Shown piece after piece: positions 53,691 through 63,559 of a stretch of DNA of 64,000 nucleotides. The position numbers were made by a program, and so were the translations under genes. The notes under the pieces were generated by a model, which was not told the origin of the DNA, made no database searches, and was given only the letters and a program-made list of their open reading frames with translations. This DNA comes from Magicicada septendecula (lineage: Eukaryota > Arthropoda > Insecta > Hemiptera > Cicadidae): assembly GCA_034769895.1 (NCBI GenBank), contig CM068372.1, forward strand, positions 378,655,910-378,719,909. Reading direction: 5' to 3'. How positions within the stretch are numbered: the first letter of the stretch is position 1; the number at the start of each line of letters is the position of its first letter.

Positions 53691-54370
53691 ACAAAATTTT
53701 TCATCTTTTTTTTTAATCAGGGAATAGGCGTATTGCCTCTTGCAGTCTCCAAAAGGAAATACATCCACTTCACCAAGTCTTCCTAGGTCTTCCTGTACTT
53801 CTTTGTCTAATAGGCACCTTGTCCACACTGGCGGATGCGGGTTTTGGTGTCCTAGCTGGATTCTCACTTTGCTTCATCCTCTCGGGTAGAATGGAATTCC
53901 CTTTTTTAATCTTCACTATGTGGTTTATGTTGATTAACTCTTAGTCTTTTCGGCCCTGAGGCTATTAAGCTTTGAGGGCTACATAGTCTTTTATCTCTTA
54001 TACTTAAATTTTACTCTGTAATTCTTACCCTTTGATTTTTCTTTCATGTCAGTCGATAAGGGCCCGGCCAGGTTTAAAGGTAATAAAGGAGGCGGAAGAG
54101 GTCGTACGCGGCGAAAGAGGAAGGGTTTTTGACGGCACTAAGGGCAAAGAACCCAGGATACCCAGGAAGCGCAGGAGGTGGGTCTTCAAACGAAATCCAG
54201 AGCAAGACAAAAGGCTCAAAGGTAGCACCCCTACCACTAATCTTACTCTAAAAGACGCTGCTAACGTCCGTAGAGGACATTTATGTTACTCAAAAGGGGT
54301 AGAGAAACAAGTCGGATGGAGATAATGACTATAGACAGGTAACAATTATAGGTAAAGGAATTGGTATACG
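53691..54370. other. No supported gene
   Basis: Contains a 97-codon basic ORF on plus (54032-54325) and a 71-codon ORF on minus (53867-53652). Neither has a motif I recognise. Confidence 0.35.
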
Positions 54371-54376
54371 GCCATA

Positions 54377-54960
54377 CTAATTTGGCAACTTGGATGTAAG
54401 GGGCCTCGCATCCAAACTATGGCTTTTGTGGACGAGCACTTTCTTCTTCTTCTTCTTCTTCTTCTTCTTCTGCTTCTGCTTCTGCTTCTGCTTCTGCTGC
54501 TGCTGCTGCTCCTCCTCCTCCTCCTCCTCCTCCTCCTCCTCCTCCTCCTCCTCCTCCTCCTCCTCCTCCTTCTCCTTCTCCTCTTCCTTCTTCTTCTTCT
54601 TCTTCTTCTTCTTCCTCAACAATTCTCCTTCATGCTTCCCTGTTCTCCGCCCTTCCTCTCCACCCACTAATTCCCATGCTAGCAAGATCTTTTGTACGCC
54701 ATCCAACAATCTCATCCTTGGTCTGTCTCTACGTCTAGTGGTATATAAGCTTTCCTTCAGCATTCGTTTAGGCATTCTTTCCTCAGAGATGATTTCCACA
54801 ACCTCTTGTGATTTGATGAATTTTACTATGTCTTTACCATGCTTGAGAGCCTGTAGTTCATTGTTATTCCGTATTCTCCAGCCGCCTTCTTTTCTTACTG
54901 GACCATAGATTTTACGCAATATTTTATGCTCAAATGATTTTAAAGCAGTTTTGTCATTTT
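54377..54960 (-). pseudogene. LINE reverse transcriptase C-terminus with (GGA)n(GAA)n tail, minus strand
   Basis: Frame 54919-54620 reads RKIYGPVRKEGGWRIRNNNE, LQALKHGKDIVKFIKSQ and SEERMPKRMLKESLYTTRRR followed by DRPRMRLLDGVQK. The order KI.GPV...G.WR.R.N.EL...DIV.FIK, RMP.R, GRPR..WLD is that of a common insect LINE distinct from the other RTE remnants here. The frame continues into the microsatellite (54440-54616), which supplies the poly-Lys/Glu tail of the translation. Upstream reverse-transcriptase motifs are missing. Confidence 0.75.
54440..54616 (-). repeat. Compound (GAA)n/(GCA)n/(GGA)n microsatellite
   Basis: On plus: TTC, then GCTTCT, CTG, CTCCTC and TTC blocks in order, about 175 bases. 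It sits at the 3' end of the LINE remnant and probably grew from its tail. Confidence 0.85.
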
Positions 54961-55375
54961 CCTGGCAAGTAAGTTAGGCGTTTCAGAAATCAAACTCAGC
55001 TCTACCAATAAATCCTAGTGTCACGTCCTCGTAGGCTTTATGCCGCGTTGCCCCTGGATGTATAGAGTACTATTGTAGTGCGTTATGCAAAAGACGAGAG
55101 AGATTGACAAGCGAATTTCGAGCGCTTAAAAACTCGAACAAGTCAGCTAAGGGAAAAGACCCTAACAAAAATTTCTGGTCCAGGTTGGGAGTTGAGGCAT
55201 CGGGCTAACTCCTCGATACTCGTCAAAAAATTCAGCGTTAAAAAACCTAACAAGCAGCCACGGGTACAGATTGCACAGAACAGAAATAGATGGCGGTTAG
55301 GTGTGGGTATGCGGCAATAGGCGATGAAAATCCCTTTAAAAGAGAAAAGCGAAAAGTGATTATTGTGCGGGACTC
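54961..55375. other. No gene seen
   Basis: Mixed-composition DNA with no recognisable frame. Confidence 0.4.
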
Positions 55376-55565
55376 TATTAGTTGACATAATTATTGCGTG
55401 TAGACAAATTTTATTCGAATTATTGTGAGTGTAATCTTGTTGAATAACTTGTTAATTACAAATCTTTATTTGTGATTAATTAAAGCTGGTGATTTGTGAC
55501 TTCATTTGTGTCTTGTATTTTGTTTTCCACTGTACCATACGACGATCAGTGAGACAGTCGTAACA
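55376..55565 (+). repeat. LTR fragment (GTCGTAACA family)
   Basis: Ends TTGTTTTCCACTGTACCATA, then ACGACGATC, a short spacer and GTCGTAACA at 55565, followed by ATAT (55566-55569). About 190 bases align by eye with the end of the LTR at 60.46 kb. The 5' end is not visible. Confidence 0.6.
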
Positions 55566-55569
55566 ATAT

Positions 55570-56520
55570 TATCTAATCGTGGAGTGAAGCCGGGGGCGCG
55601 GCGCTACACAATACAACAAAACGGTGGGACAAGCGAGGAAAGAAGGAGGCTACAGCAGGAAAAACGTATGGCACTTTTGGGAATTAGATAAATATCGAGG
55701 CAGAAACAAACGGTGCTCTGGGAGTAGAGATTAAAAGTGGTTCTCAACACGTACTCGCACACGCACAGTGTGTGGGGAGTTTATACCCTACACTGCGCCG
55801 CCCAATATATTGGTGCTGATCGGCAAATATATTTTACAAACTAAGTTGTACCATGTAACAATTCTCTCCTGTCGCGTTTCACGTCTGTCCTAAACGAACG
55901 GAGTAAAACAACTTATAATTTGTTGTTTAAATGTTTGATTTCGTATTTTTAACATGCACATATTTCTCCGATTTTCGCGGACTAAAGACTACATCAGGAG
56001 TCGGCAACCCTGCGCCCGTCGATAAGGTTTGACGCGGCCGCGAGCGAATTTTGAAATTTTCTTTTCTTTTGAATTAGGGAACGCACTCGCATTGTACCTG
56101 CTTCGAAGTATTGTATTAAAAAATAGTACGAGCCATTACGTCTTCCCCCAATACGATTGTCGAGCTTGTCGCCCAGAGCCTGTAAACACCTTTCTCCCTA
56201 AAGTGATTTTTTTGAAGTTTTATATTTCTGTGCACTTTATGAAAATAAATAGTGTTACTGTGGTAAGCTTTTAAATTTATTTATGTTAAAATGTTTTCCT
56301 GTTTAACCATTTTGTTTAAAGTTTTGTTAGTTTTAACGTTCGTGTGCATGATGACAAATTGTTGATGACCTTCTCCTAATGTGACAAATTTTCACAAATT
56401 TATATAAAAAATAAAATTTTTTACAAATTTATATGAAAATAATGCAAAGCTTTTTTTTGGATTCGGTGTTCGCCGTCGCTAAATATAAGCGCAAGGGTAT
56501 TATAAAGCGACAGTTAATGT
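55570..56520. other. No gene seen
   Basis: Nothing recognised. A GC-richer patch at 55570-55870 and AT-rich DNA after that. Confidence 0.4.
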
Positions 56521-56526
56521 TTGTAA

Positions 56527-56604
56527 CGTCCGGCTATTGAACTCCTCACCTTTCTATTTCCCATTGGTGGGGTGGGAACGGGCGCGCTAACCAAACTGGG
56601 CCAT
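56527..56604 (-). repeat. tRNA-derived SINE head
   Basis: On the minus strand GGCCCAGTTTGGTTAGCGCG (A-box region) is followed about 45 bases later by GGAGTTCAATAGCCGG (B-box region). The arrangement and wording are those of a tRNA gene body used as a SINE promoter. The acceptor stem is incomplete and the anticodon arm is disturbed, so not a working tRNA. Confidence 0.5.
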
Positions 56605-56635
56605 GACAAAAAAAGGAAAGCGGTAAGATCCAGAG

Positions 56636-56898
56636 TGCTGAAATGCAGTTTATTCGAAATAATTTAAATTATACATTGCAAGATAGAATAAGGAACGAAG
56701 ATATCACAACAGAACTCGAAGTAAAGGACATAAATGAAATTATTCAACTTACATAAGACAATGGTGGGATCATCTGCAAAGGATGACTAAGGATCGATTA
56801 CCGAAAGAAGTATTGAACTATAAAGCCATTGGTAGAAGAGACGTGGGTCGTCCGAGGATAAGATGGATGCCGGAACAAGTTTATATAACCTAATCCTT
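56636..56898 (+). pseudogene. RTE-like LINE 3' remnant
   Basis: Reads AEMQFIRNNLNYTLQDRIRN and EDITTELEVKDINEIIQL, then after a frameshift WWDHLQRMTKDRLPKEVLNY and GRRDVGRPRIRWMPEQVYIT. The frame runs into the (GGA)n(GAA)n tract that follows. One of the least damaged C-terminal remnants in the window. Confidence 0.8.
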
Positions 56899-57085
56899 GA
56901 AGAAGAGGAGGAGGAGGAGGAGGAGGAGGAGGAGGAGGAGGAGGAGGAGGAGGAGGAGGAGGAGGAGGAGGAGAAGAAGGAGAAGAAGGAGAAGAAGAAG
57001 AAGAAGAAGAAGAAGAAGAAGAAGAAGAAGAAGAAGAAGAAGAAGAAGAAGAAGAAGAAGAAGAAGAAGAAGAAGAAGAAGAAGA
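56899..57085 (+). repeat. (GGA)n(GAA)n microsatellite tail
   Basis: A (GGA)n block (56906-56970) changes into a (GAA)n block (to 57085). Directly continuous with the LINE remnant on its left. Confidence 0.9.
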
Positions 57086-57453
57086 CATTAAAATGATTAT
57101 TAATAATGATGAGATATTTACATTCAGGCCTAAACATCCTTAGTATAGAATACTGAGTGAAGTAAAACGGCGGGTTAAAGACTAACTAACTATGGTGACA
57201 GTTTTCATGTTATGCACCAAACCGTAAAAAGATTTTGGGAGACATCGTTAAGACATGGCTTGACTGTGGACATCGAAACATATGAGGATTCGAACTTATA
57301 TGTGGACATCGAAACATATAACCCTTTACACAAGAAGAAGTAGACGTGCACAAGGAATATTAAAAGAAGATCACAGTTCTTATAAGCCTTGAAGATGAAG
57401 TATTCCTTACATGATTTAAAAAAAGTAAGAGACTGAGGAATTAAGAGAAGAGA
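57086..57453. other. No gene; short local duplication
   Basis: TATGTGGACATCGAAACATA-type sequence occurs twice near 57265 and 57300. The last 80 bases may be the left part of a LINE remnant that resumes after the hAT-like insert. Confidence 0.35.
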
Positions 57454-58197
57454 CAGTGGTGTACCTAGACCACTGGAGGCCCGGGGCGGATTTCTTTCTG
57501 AGGCCCCCCTCCCATAAGGCGGTGTTTGTAACCCAATTTATTACATATCAAAAACACTTTACTGTTATATATTTATATTCTATTTACTGTATTGATACAT
57601 ATAGTTAGGAAACTTTATAAGAAGCTGTAGTAATGTTTAAAATAAAGATCCACTTTCATATTGTAAATACAAAGTTTAAAGAAATAATAGAAGTAGTATT
57701 ACTTAAAGACTGCGTTCAATTTATTACAATACTTTATAATATACAAGGAACGTATACACTGCAAAACAAATTTACCATTACCGAGGCACGGCCTTCTTGA
57801 GTCGCTGTCGCTGCCGTTGCCGTCCGTGATGTTTGGGGTTCAATTTGCGACTTTCGACTGCATGGTGAGGCATTGACACCAGGTACAACTGACACTTCTT
57901 TTTTTCGTATGAATATATATTTTTATTAATAAACTTCCCCTTATACGTTTTCTTAAATATCTATAACCACTTTATAAGGTAGGATTGTAAGGTAGGTTTG
58001 AAATTAATATGAAAAAATGTTTGGAATCGATCGATGAAATCCTCGACCTCTCCTAATGTTGCGTTCTAGGTCGTGACGATAGATCATTTACAAATAAATT
58101 AAAAAAAAAAAAAACTTAATTTTCCAAACCTGGAGGCCCCTAGTAAGTGGGGCCCGATGCGGTCCGCCCCCTTGCCACCCTCTTTAGTCCGCTACTG
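57454..58197. mobile_element. Non-autonomous hAT-like element, 744 bp
   Basis: Left end CAGTGGTGTACC; right end, minus strand, CAGTAGCGGACT. Both ends are followed inside by GGCCCC-rich stretches. Flanking 8-mers AGAAGAGA (57446-57453) and AAAAGAGA (58198-58205) match at 7 of 8, as expected for the 8-bp hAT target duplication. No transposase frame inside. Confidence 0.65.
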
Positions 58198-58515
58198 AAA
58201 AGAGAAACTGACGTTATAAATATAACGGAAACAAGAGAGGCGAACCGATTGAATCGGTATGGGAATATAAAATTGCTAAGAAAAAATGCCGCCAAAAATA
58301 AGAAATTCGCAAGTAACAGAAAAAGAAGACCATTGGAGCTTTATGGGGAGAGAAAGCGAAGAAATCGATGGGCAGCAAGAAATTGGAAGAAGAAGAATGG
58401 AAACAGTAAGCAGCTATGCAAGCTTCAATACTGTGTAAACGCCAGACTCTGTAGTTCAACTCTGTTTGATGTAATACATTATTGTTTACGTAATTCTGGT
58501 TTACACAATTTATGA
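58198..58515 (+). pseudogene. Possible LINE C-terminal remnant
   Basis: The frame with SQVTEKEDHWSFMGREKEEI and GRRRMETVSSYA, and a second frame with RNRWAARNWKKKNG, are both of the basic RT C-terminus type. The 122-codon ORF starting at 58147 begins inside the hAT-like end and is therefore not a real gene start. Weak evidence. Confidence 0.3.
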
Positions 58516-59030
58516 CAATAGAAGTATCAGAGTGTATTGTGTAGTCAATATATAAAACATCTAGGTTTAGTTCCAGGAAACTCGGTGTTCAACAAAATAC
58601 AGCATGAAAACGTCTAAATATGAAATATGTGACAGGTCGCGAAGCGCCCCCTACAGCCAATGCCGTGATTTATTTCCGGCGTTAACACACGCTCAATGTA
58701 TATTATGTTACACAGCTTTACTGGGTTTTTTATTCGAGTTGAAATTTATTACGACAATTATTAAAACTGAGAGCATCTACTTATGATCAGTGTCAGTTGA
58801 TTTACATGTTACGTAATACTAAACCTTTCCACCCCAAGAAAAATATATTGTTGGTTATAATATTGTGATATATTCAATATAGTTTCTTCTGCAAGTAGTG
58901 TGTTGCGTTCTTGTCGTTTTAATACCTGACGCAAGTTTGACTGAAAAATATCAGCATCATCAGAGGTTTGTAAGTAAATCAATAACAATCGAAATAATTC
59001 TATGTTAATATAACATAACTGTGGTTAAGG
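58516..59030. other. No gene; inverted copy of a 28-base block
   Basis: 58629-58656 matches 37963-37990 in inverse orientation at 25 of 28 positions. A degenerate hammerhead-like string (CTGATGA, a TGCTGA/TCAG stem, CAAAC) occurs on the minus strand at about 58946-58981. Confidence 0.4.
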
Positions 59031-59415
59031 CTAGTGGCGGCTGTGAGTAGGACACCCATATTTATAAACTTTTGGAGTCCGCACGAAGGTATTGTCTGAC
59101 ACCATCAGCCAATCAGAAGAAAGGCAAATTGTTATTGGTTCGCCACAACTCAAGTCCAAAGAGCACTTAATGAGAGGGTCTCACCCCGCCGATTCATTGC
59201 AATAAATGCATGTTTCTGAATCTAGACAGATTCCATTTGCAGGCGAGGGAAATACGCACTCACTTTTGCAGCCCATTTCTGGACTGAAGATGACCGTCGA
59301 AGGGACGGTCGAAACGTTTGTACCCAACAACTTTACAGCCCAGCAAGCCGAAGTTCTTATAACATTGAAGCCGGCCGTGAAAGCCCCAGACAAATACAAT
59401 TGTTTGTAATTTTTA
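59031..59415 (+). repeat. Penelope-type end with CCAAT/ATTGG segment
   Basis: Contains ACACCATCAGCCAATCAG, an ATTGGTTCGCC, a hammerhead-like motif (59284-59318) and CCGGCCGTGAAAGCC near 59371. The same order of parts is found in the 35-kb foldback (there with CCAATCACAATAG and ATGATTGGCTCGC). Confidence 0.5.
59284..59318 (+). ncRNA. Hammerhead-like motif
   Basis: CTGAAGA, seven perfect stem II pairs (GACCGTC with GACGGTC, loop GAAGG), GAAACGTT. The stem sequence is quite different from the other copies while pairing is complete. Confidence 0.5.
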
Positions 59416-60090
59416 ACGTGTATCATATGATTACTCTACATTGTTACTGTACTAATTTAAAGAAAGGGTAATCGGGATAATCGTAATTTTTTTGATAATT
59501 GAAAAATTATTTATTATCAAAATCTATCCAATAACAAATGTACTTTGTTCAAAACAGCGAGCGAGTTCTGCATACTGGTTCAAATGAATATAGAGAATAC
59601 TTAAATAATTTTGATTTTAATTTACAGTGCTGTCATGATAAGTTGTTGCTTAAATGATGCACCACGTGTTCATAAATTTTTCTGTGAGAGTCATTCGAAG
59701 TCAGTGTTCTTTCGGTTTCTTTTTAAATTTTTACTCCTAACCGTCGTGAGCCTCTCTTCATTAAAATAAGATAACGTTTAATGTTATCTATTTCCCGTAT
59801 TACATAAAATATAATAAAAATAAATAAATACATCCTTGTGTTTACTGTAAAATTTTAATTAACTTATAGGAAAACATGTTCACTTTGCGAGGGAACATGT
59901 GCAAATTTGCGTCTGTATTCTACCACATGCGTTGATACTTGGTCACCACTAGGAGCGCTAGTGTCGCCTGGGATGCACACACGTATAAAACATTGGGAGC
60001 TCCGCGACTGTAGGTTTTACTAGGCTGTGGTTCATTTGTAAAATTGCTGAATCAAAAACAGATGCGTAAACAATTTATTTTCCGTGTAGC
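59416..60090. other. AT-rich, no gene seen
   Basis: No recognisable feature apart from the possible 5' part of the LTR that ends at 60464. Confidence 0.4.
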
Positions 60091-60149
60091 GATATCTAGT
60101 GTTTTCTAGTAGCGTTGTTGACGCGTGTAGTATGGATTATTCTAGAATT

Positions 60150-60464
60150 TCAGCGGGGAATACAAGCACTCAGCGACGCTTAGTCAGTTATAGTGGCGAT
60201 TTATTCCAGTGCGGTTCGAATTATTGTGGCGAACTGTTATGTGTTTTACAATTGTGCGGGACAATTGTAATACAATTGTGTTTTGTATTCGTTGATATTT
60301 TTATTGCGTGTGAACAATTTTTATTTGATTAATCTGTAAGAGACTATCTAGTTGATTATAAACTGTTTAATTGTGATAATTAAAGCTGGTGATTAGTGAC
60401 TTAATTGGTGTCTTGTATTTTGTTTTCCACTGTACCATACGACGATCACTAGATCGTCGTAACA
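60150..60464 (+). repeat. LTR (GTCGTAACA family), 3' part
   Basis: Aligns by eye over about 300 bases with the inverse of 60995-61320: shared GTGCGGTTCGA, TTGTAATACAATTGTGTTT, TTATTGCGTGTGAACAATTT, ATTAAAGCTG and the terminal block to CA at 60464. ATAT follows (60465-60468). Sequence upstream of 60150 does not match the solo LTR, so it is truncated or a different subfamily. Confidence 0.65.
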
Positions 60465-60994
60465 ATATATCGGGACGTTACAAGTATTTTAAAATGAATA
60501 CACTTCTGTCCATGTACCCAACGCAACTGTATAGTATACAACACCGAGTAGGTCGTAGGATTTTTTTGTGTTCGTTGCGTTAAGTGTATGTGATTGCACA
60601 ATAAACTTATTTTTAAATAGAGGAGTGAGACGTTAATGAAGTGAAACAATTAGTTAAAACTTAGTAAAAGAATTAATCAACTGTTTATTAAATATTGCAA
60701 AGAAAATTAATTGATTATTAAAATTTTAAACTAGAAAATTCAAACTATCCTCTTTTATAAGATTGCACTCTGAAAACATAACATATCTTTGCTATTCAGC
60801 ACACATTAATAACATATAGTCATTAACATCTAAACATATATGACGAACATATAAAATTCTTTTATATTCCATGGGTGTCGGACTTTGAATCATTATTAAA
60901 ATTTGAAATCATAGCAACTCATTTATAAAATTAATACTAACTTTACCAAATAAAAATTGAATTGTTGCTAATAATATTTTAATAAAAATAATAT

Positions 60995-61542
60995 TGTTAC
61001 GACGGTCTACTTGATCGTCGTAGGCACAGTGGAAACAAAATACAAGGCACCAATTAAGTCACTAATCAACAGCTTTAATTTCACAGTTAAACAGTTCGTA
61101 ATTAACAACACAGTCTCTTACAACAAATCAAATAAAAATTGTTCACACGCAATAAGAAGTCAACTAATATTAAACACAATTGTATTACAATTATGTTGCC
61201 CGATGATAATACGCAACACTTCACTAATAACCACTTGAAAGCAGACAGTAATATCGCCCGATAATAACTCGAACCGCACTGTAAATGTATCGCAACTATA
61301 ACTGAAAACTAAGGCCGCTGACGCCTCGTATTAGACAACGATCACATACCAGAAGATTCCAAACTACGCCTTATCTCTAAAGTACGACGTAATTAATTAC
61401 GGCCTTGACACAGTCCGCGCGGCTGGCGGCTTCCGGAAAAGTCTCGCGAGCGCATGTTGACATCACATACGCACGTAAAATTAGAGCTGGATTCCAATAG
61501 ATCGTTCGAGAAACACGTAGACTGTTCTGTGATGTCGTAACA
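60995..61542 (-). mobile_element. Solo LTR, 548 bp, with ATAT duplication
   Basis: Begins TGTTACGAC and ends GTCGTAACA (perfect 9-base inverted ends) with ATAT on both sides (60991-60994 and 61543-61546). No internal region is present, so it is a solo LTR left by recombination of a Ty3/gypsy-type element different from the one at 38.6-46.5 kb. It is inverted relative to the copy at 60464. The minus assignment assumes that the shared end is the 3' end. Confidence 0.8.
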
Positions 61543-61546
61543 ATAT

Positions 61547-63140
61547 TTACTTTAAGAATAATTATTTTCTATAATAATACTTTATAATGATTATTTTTAT
61601 ATAATCATTATTTTTTATAATGATTGGGTAATTTTTAAATTAAACAGAATAAAATTATTTTTAACCCCAAATTACAATTACGTCTTTTACTTTGAATATT
61701 TACACTATTTACATTTAAGTCTTTATAATTACTTTATCTCATATTCTGTTCTTTGTGTGTGCGTCTTCTAAGTGACGGCAACGACGACGATGATGATGAT
61801 GATAATGATGACGCTTCCTCGGTATTCTATAGCCTGTTGTTGATGGTGGTCCTGTGCTCCTCCGTCAATCGTGGTGTACTGCAGATGATGGTGATGATGA
61901 TGATGTGCTGATTAGCAAACGAACATGTGTGAAGATTAGTGTCCTCGAATGAAGATTCCTTGAGTCTGATCCTCGTCCAAAATTGCCGGAGGTATTTATA
62001 GTAGACGGCAAACTGACATATCAGATATTGTTTTTGACATTTTAAACGTTGTCAATTCGTGTGTAGCGTCCTTTTTAACTGATCGCTTTTTAGTCCATTT
62101 TTGCGATAACCAAAAACTTGATCTTTAGACGAGTAGTTGCACTGTCTTCGTAATTTTTCACTCGTCATTTACATATAACACACTCGTTAATTACTAGCTA
62201 ATTGTGGTGGTAATTAACTTTAATTTGTATGACGTCTTTATAATTGCATTTTTCTGCAATAATTTTGCATCACCATACGCGTTTGAATGTACTTATTCTA
62301 ATCGTGTTTTTAGAATTATGATTCTACTAAACTGTCTTTAGTAACAGGTAAACACAAATTTATTAATTTATTTTAATCATGTCAACACCTGATTTAATAA
62401 TAAAAACCAACAATTCATACGGACACCAGACATCTTCCTCCTCGTAGTCCAATACAGGTTCGTGCTGGTTCACACACACAGACACACATATAATGACTTA
62501 CATTGTAAACAATTTCGCCGGGCAGGTGTACCCTTTGTACAGGCTACGTCATATCTACTCATATACTTTCACGCACTAAAATTTTAAAACTATTTATCGT
62601 ACTCTCTTTACACTGATTATTTACACAATACTGCCCTATATTTATGCAAATATATGTATTGTTGCAATATATCACTGACTTTAAAACAAAGTGTAGTTTG
62701 CGGTGCAATAACTGTAGATCAGACTGTATAAAGAAAAGAGAGATAATAGAATCCGGACCTTTAAACAGGGCTTAAAAATTTCTGTTATATTTTTTATGAA
62801 ATTTATGAAATTCAACACGGCTACCTTGCGTTTAACCTCCTGTGTGCAATTTGTTGTTACAGTTAGAATTTTACTGTCTTTACACAATTTTTATAGGATC
62901 ATACGTATAACATCGTCAAAGTAAACATTCAAAGGTTTCTGCCATTTATATAAATTGAAACGGTTGTGAATTCATTGAATTGGTCCCTCCTCACATTGGA
63001 TGTTTACATTGAGCCCCACTTTAGCAGGGGCTCTTTATTTTTAATATAGACACACGTTCAATTGGTAAACGTAGTTGTCTCACTCAAAGGGGTTGAACAA
63101 AGACTTGAGCGTATTCTAATAACAATACCCCTGTGGCTAT
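61547..63140. other. No supported gene
   Basis: AT-rich DNA with GAT/ATG-rich simple sequence at 61782-61812 and 61884-61903. The GAT runs here are not preceded by LINE coding sequence. Confidence 0.4.
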
Positions 63141-63153
63141 TTGTCCGGCCGCT

Positions 63154-63180
63154 CTCTCTCTCCCCCTCTCTCTCTCTCGT
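63154..63180 (+). repeat. (CT)n microsatellite
   Basis: CTCTCTCTCTCCCCCTCTCTCTCTCTC.. interrupted by a C-run. Confidence 0.8.
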
Positions 63181-63424
63181 TCAGTCTACTCTACAGTCGT
63201 CTATTGACACTATTGTGTAACTGGACCATTGACGTAACTACAGGGGGGATGAGAGAGTTGAATCCCCCCCCCCCAACAAGAGATATTTACAAATTTCAGT
63301 TAAATCCCATAATCGCTTAATTTAGCTTATTTTTGTGCCAGTTGTTTTGTGTTAAAATAAGGCTTATAAATAATTGTAGAAATAACAATTATATAGGAAG
63401 AATCTTGAACAGCTCATTTGTCCT

Positions 63425-63500
63425 GAGGGAAATGGGGAATCGAACCTTCAAGCTACTCTCATCCCCTGCCTCATCAGGAGCAACTCCTAATTACGCTAAT
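63425..63500 (-). repeat. B-box-containing sequence, possible SINE piece
   Basis: The minus strand contains GGTTCGATTCCCC (63434-63446), a perfect pol III B box. An upstream A box is not clear. Could be the remains of a tRNA-related SINE. Confidence 0.25.
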
Positions 63501-63510
63501 AAACTTGGCT

Positions 63511-63543
<33 letters not shown>

Positions 63544-63553
63544 ACACACACAA
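63511..63553 (+). repeat. (CA)n(CG)n(CA)n microsatellite
   Basis: Alternating purine-pyrimidine tract with a central CG run, the same architecture as the tract at 7786-7836. Such tracts can adopt Z-DNA. Confidence 0.85.
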
Positions 63554-63559
63554 CCAAAT

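Noticed and set aside
54032-54325. 97-codon basic ORF as a gene
   Set aside because: No recognisable motif, no conservation evidence, and set among transposon remnants; left as unassigned.
54390-54908. 172-codon plus-strand ORF with poly-Phe/Cys/Ser
   Set aside because: Antisense of the LINE remnant and its microsatellite tail; composition comes from TTC/TCC repeats.
56787-57137. Minus-strand ORFs rich in Phe/Ser/Pro over the (GGA)n(GAA)n tract
   Set aside because: Shadow of a microsatellite; no non-repetitive part resembles a protein.
58147-58515. 122-codon basic ORF as a host gene
   Set aside because: It starts inside the end of the hAT-like element and its basic sequence fits LINE debris; no splice or promoter support.
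63225-63275. hAT-type element near a CATTGACGTAACTACAGGGGGG-like start
   Set aside because: Only one candidate end is visible and the G- and C-runs alone do not make a case; no partner end before the window stops.
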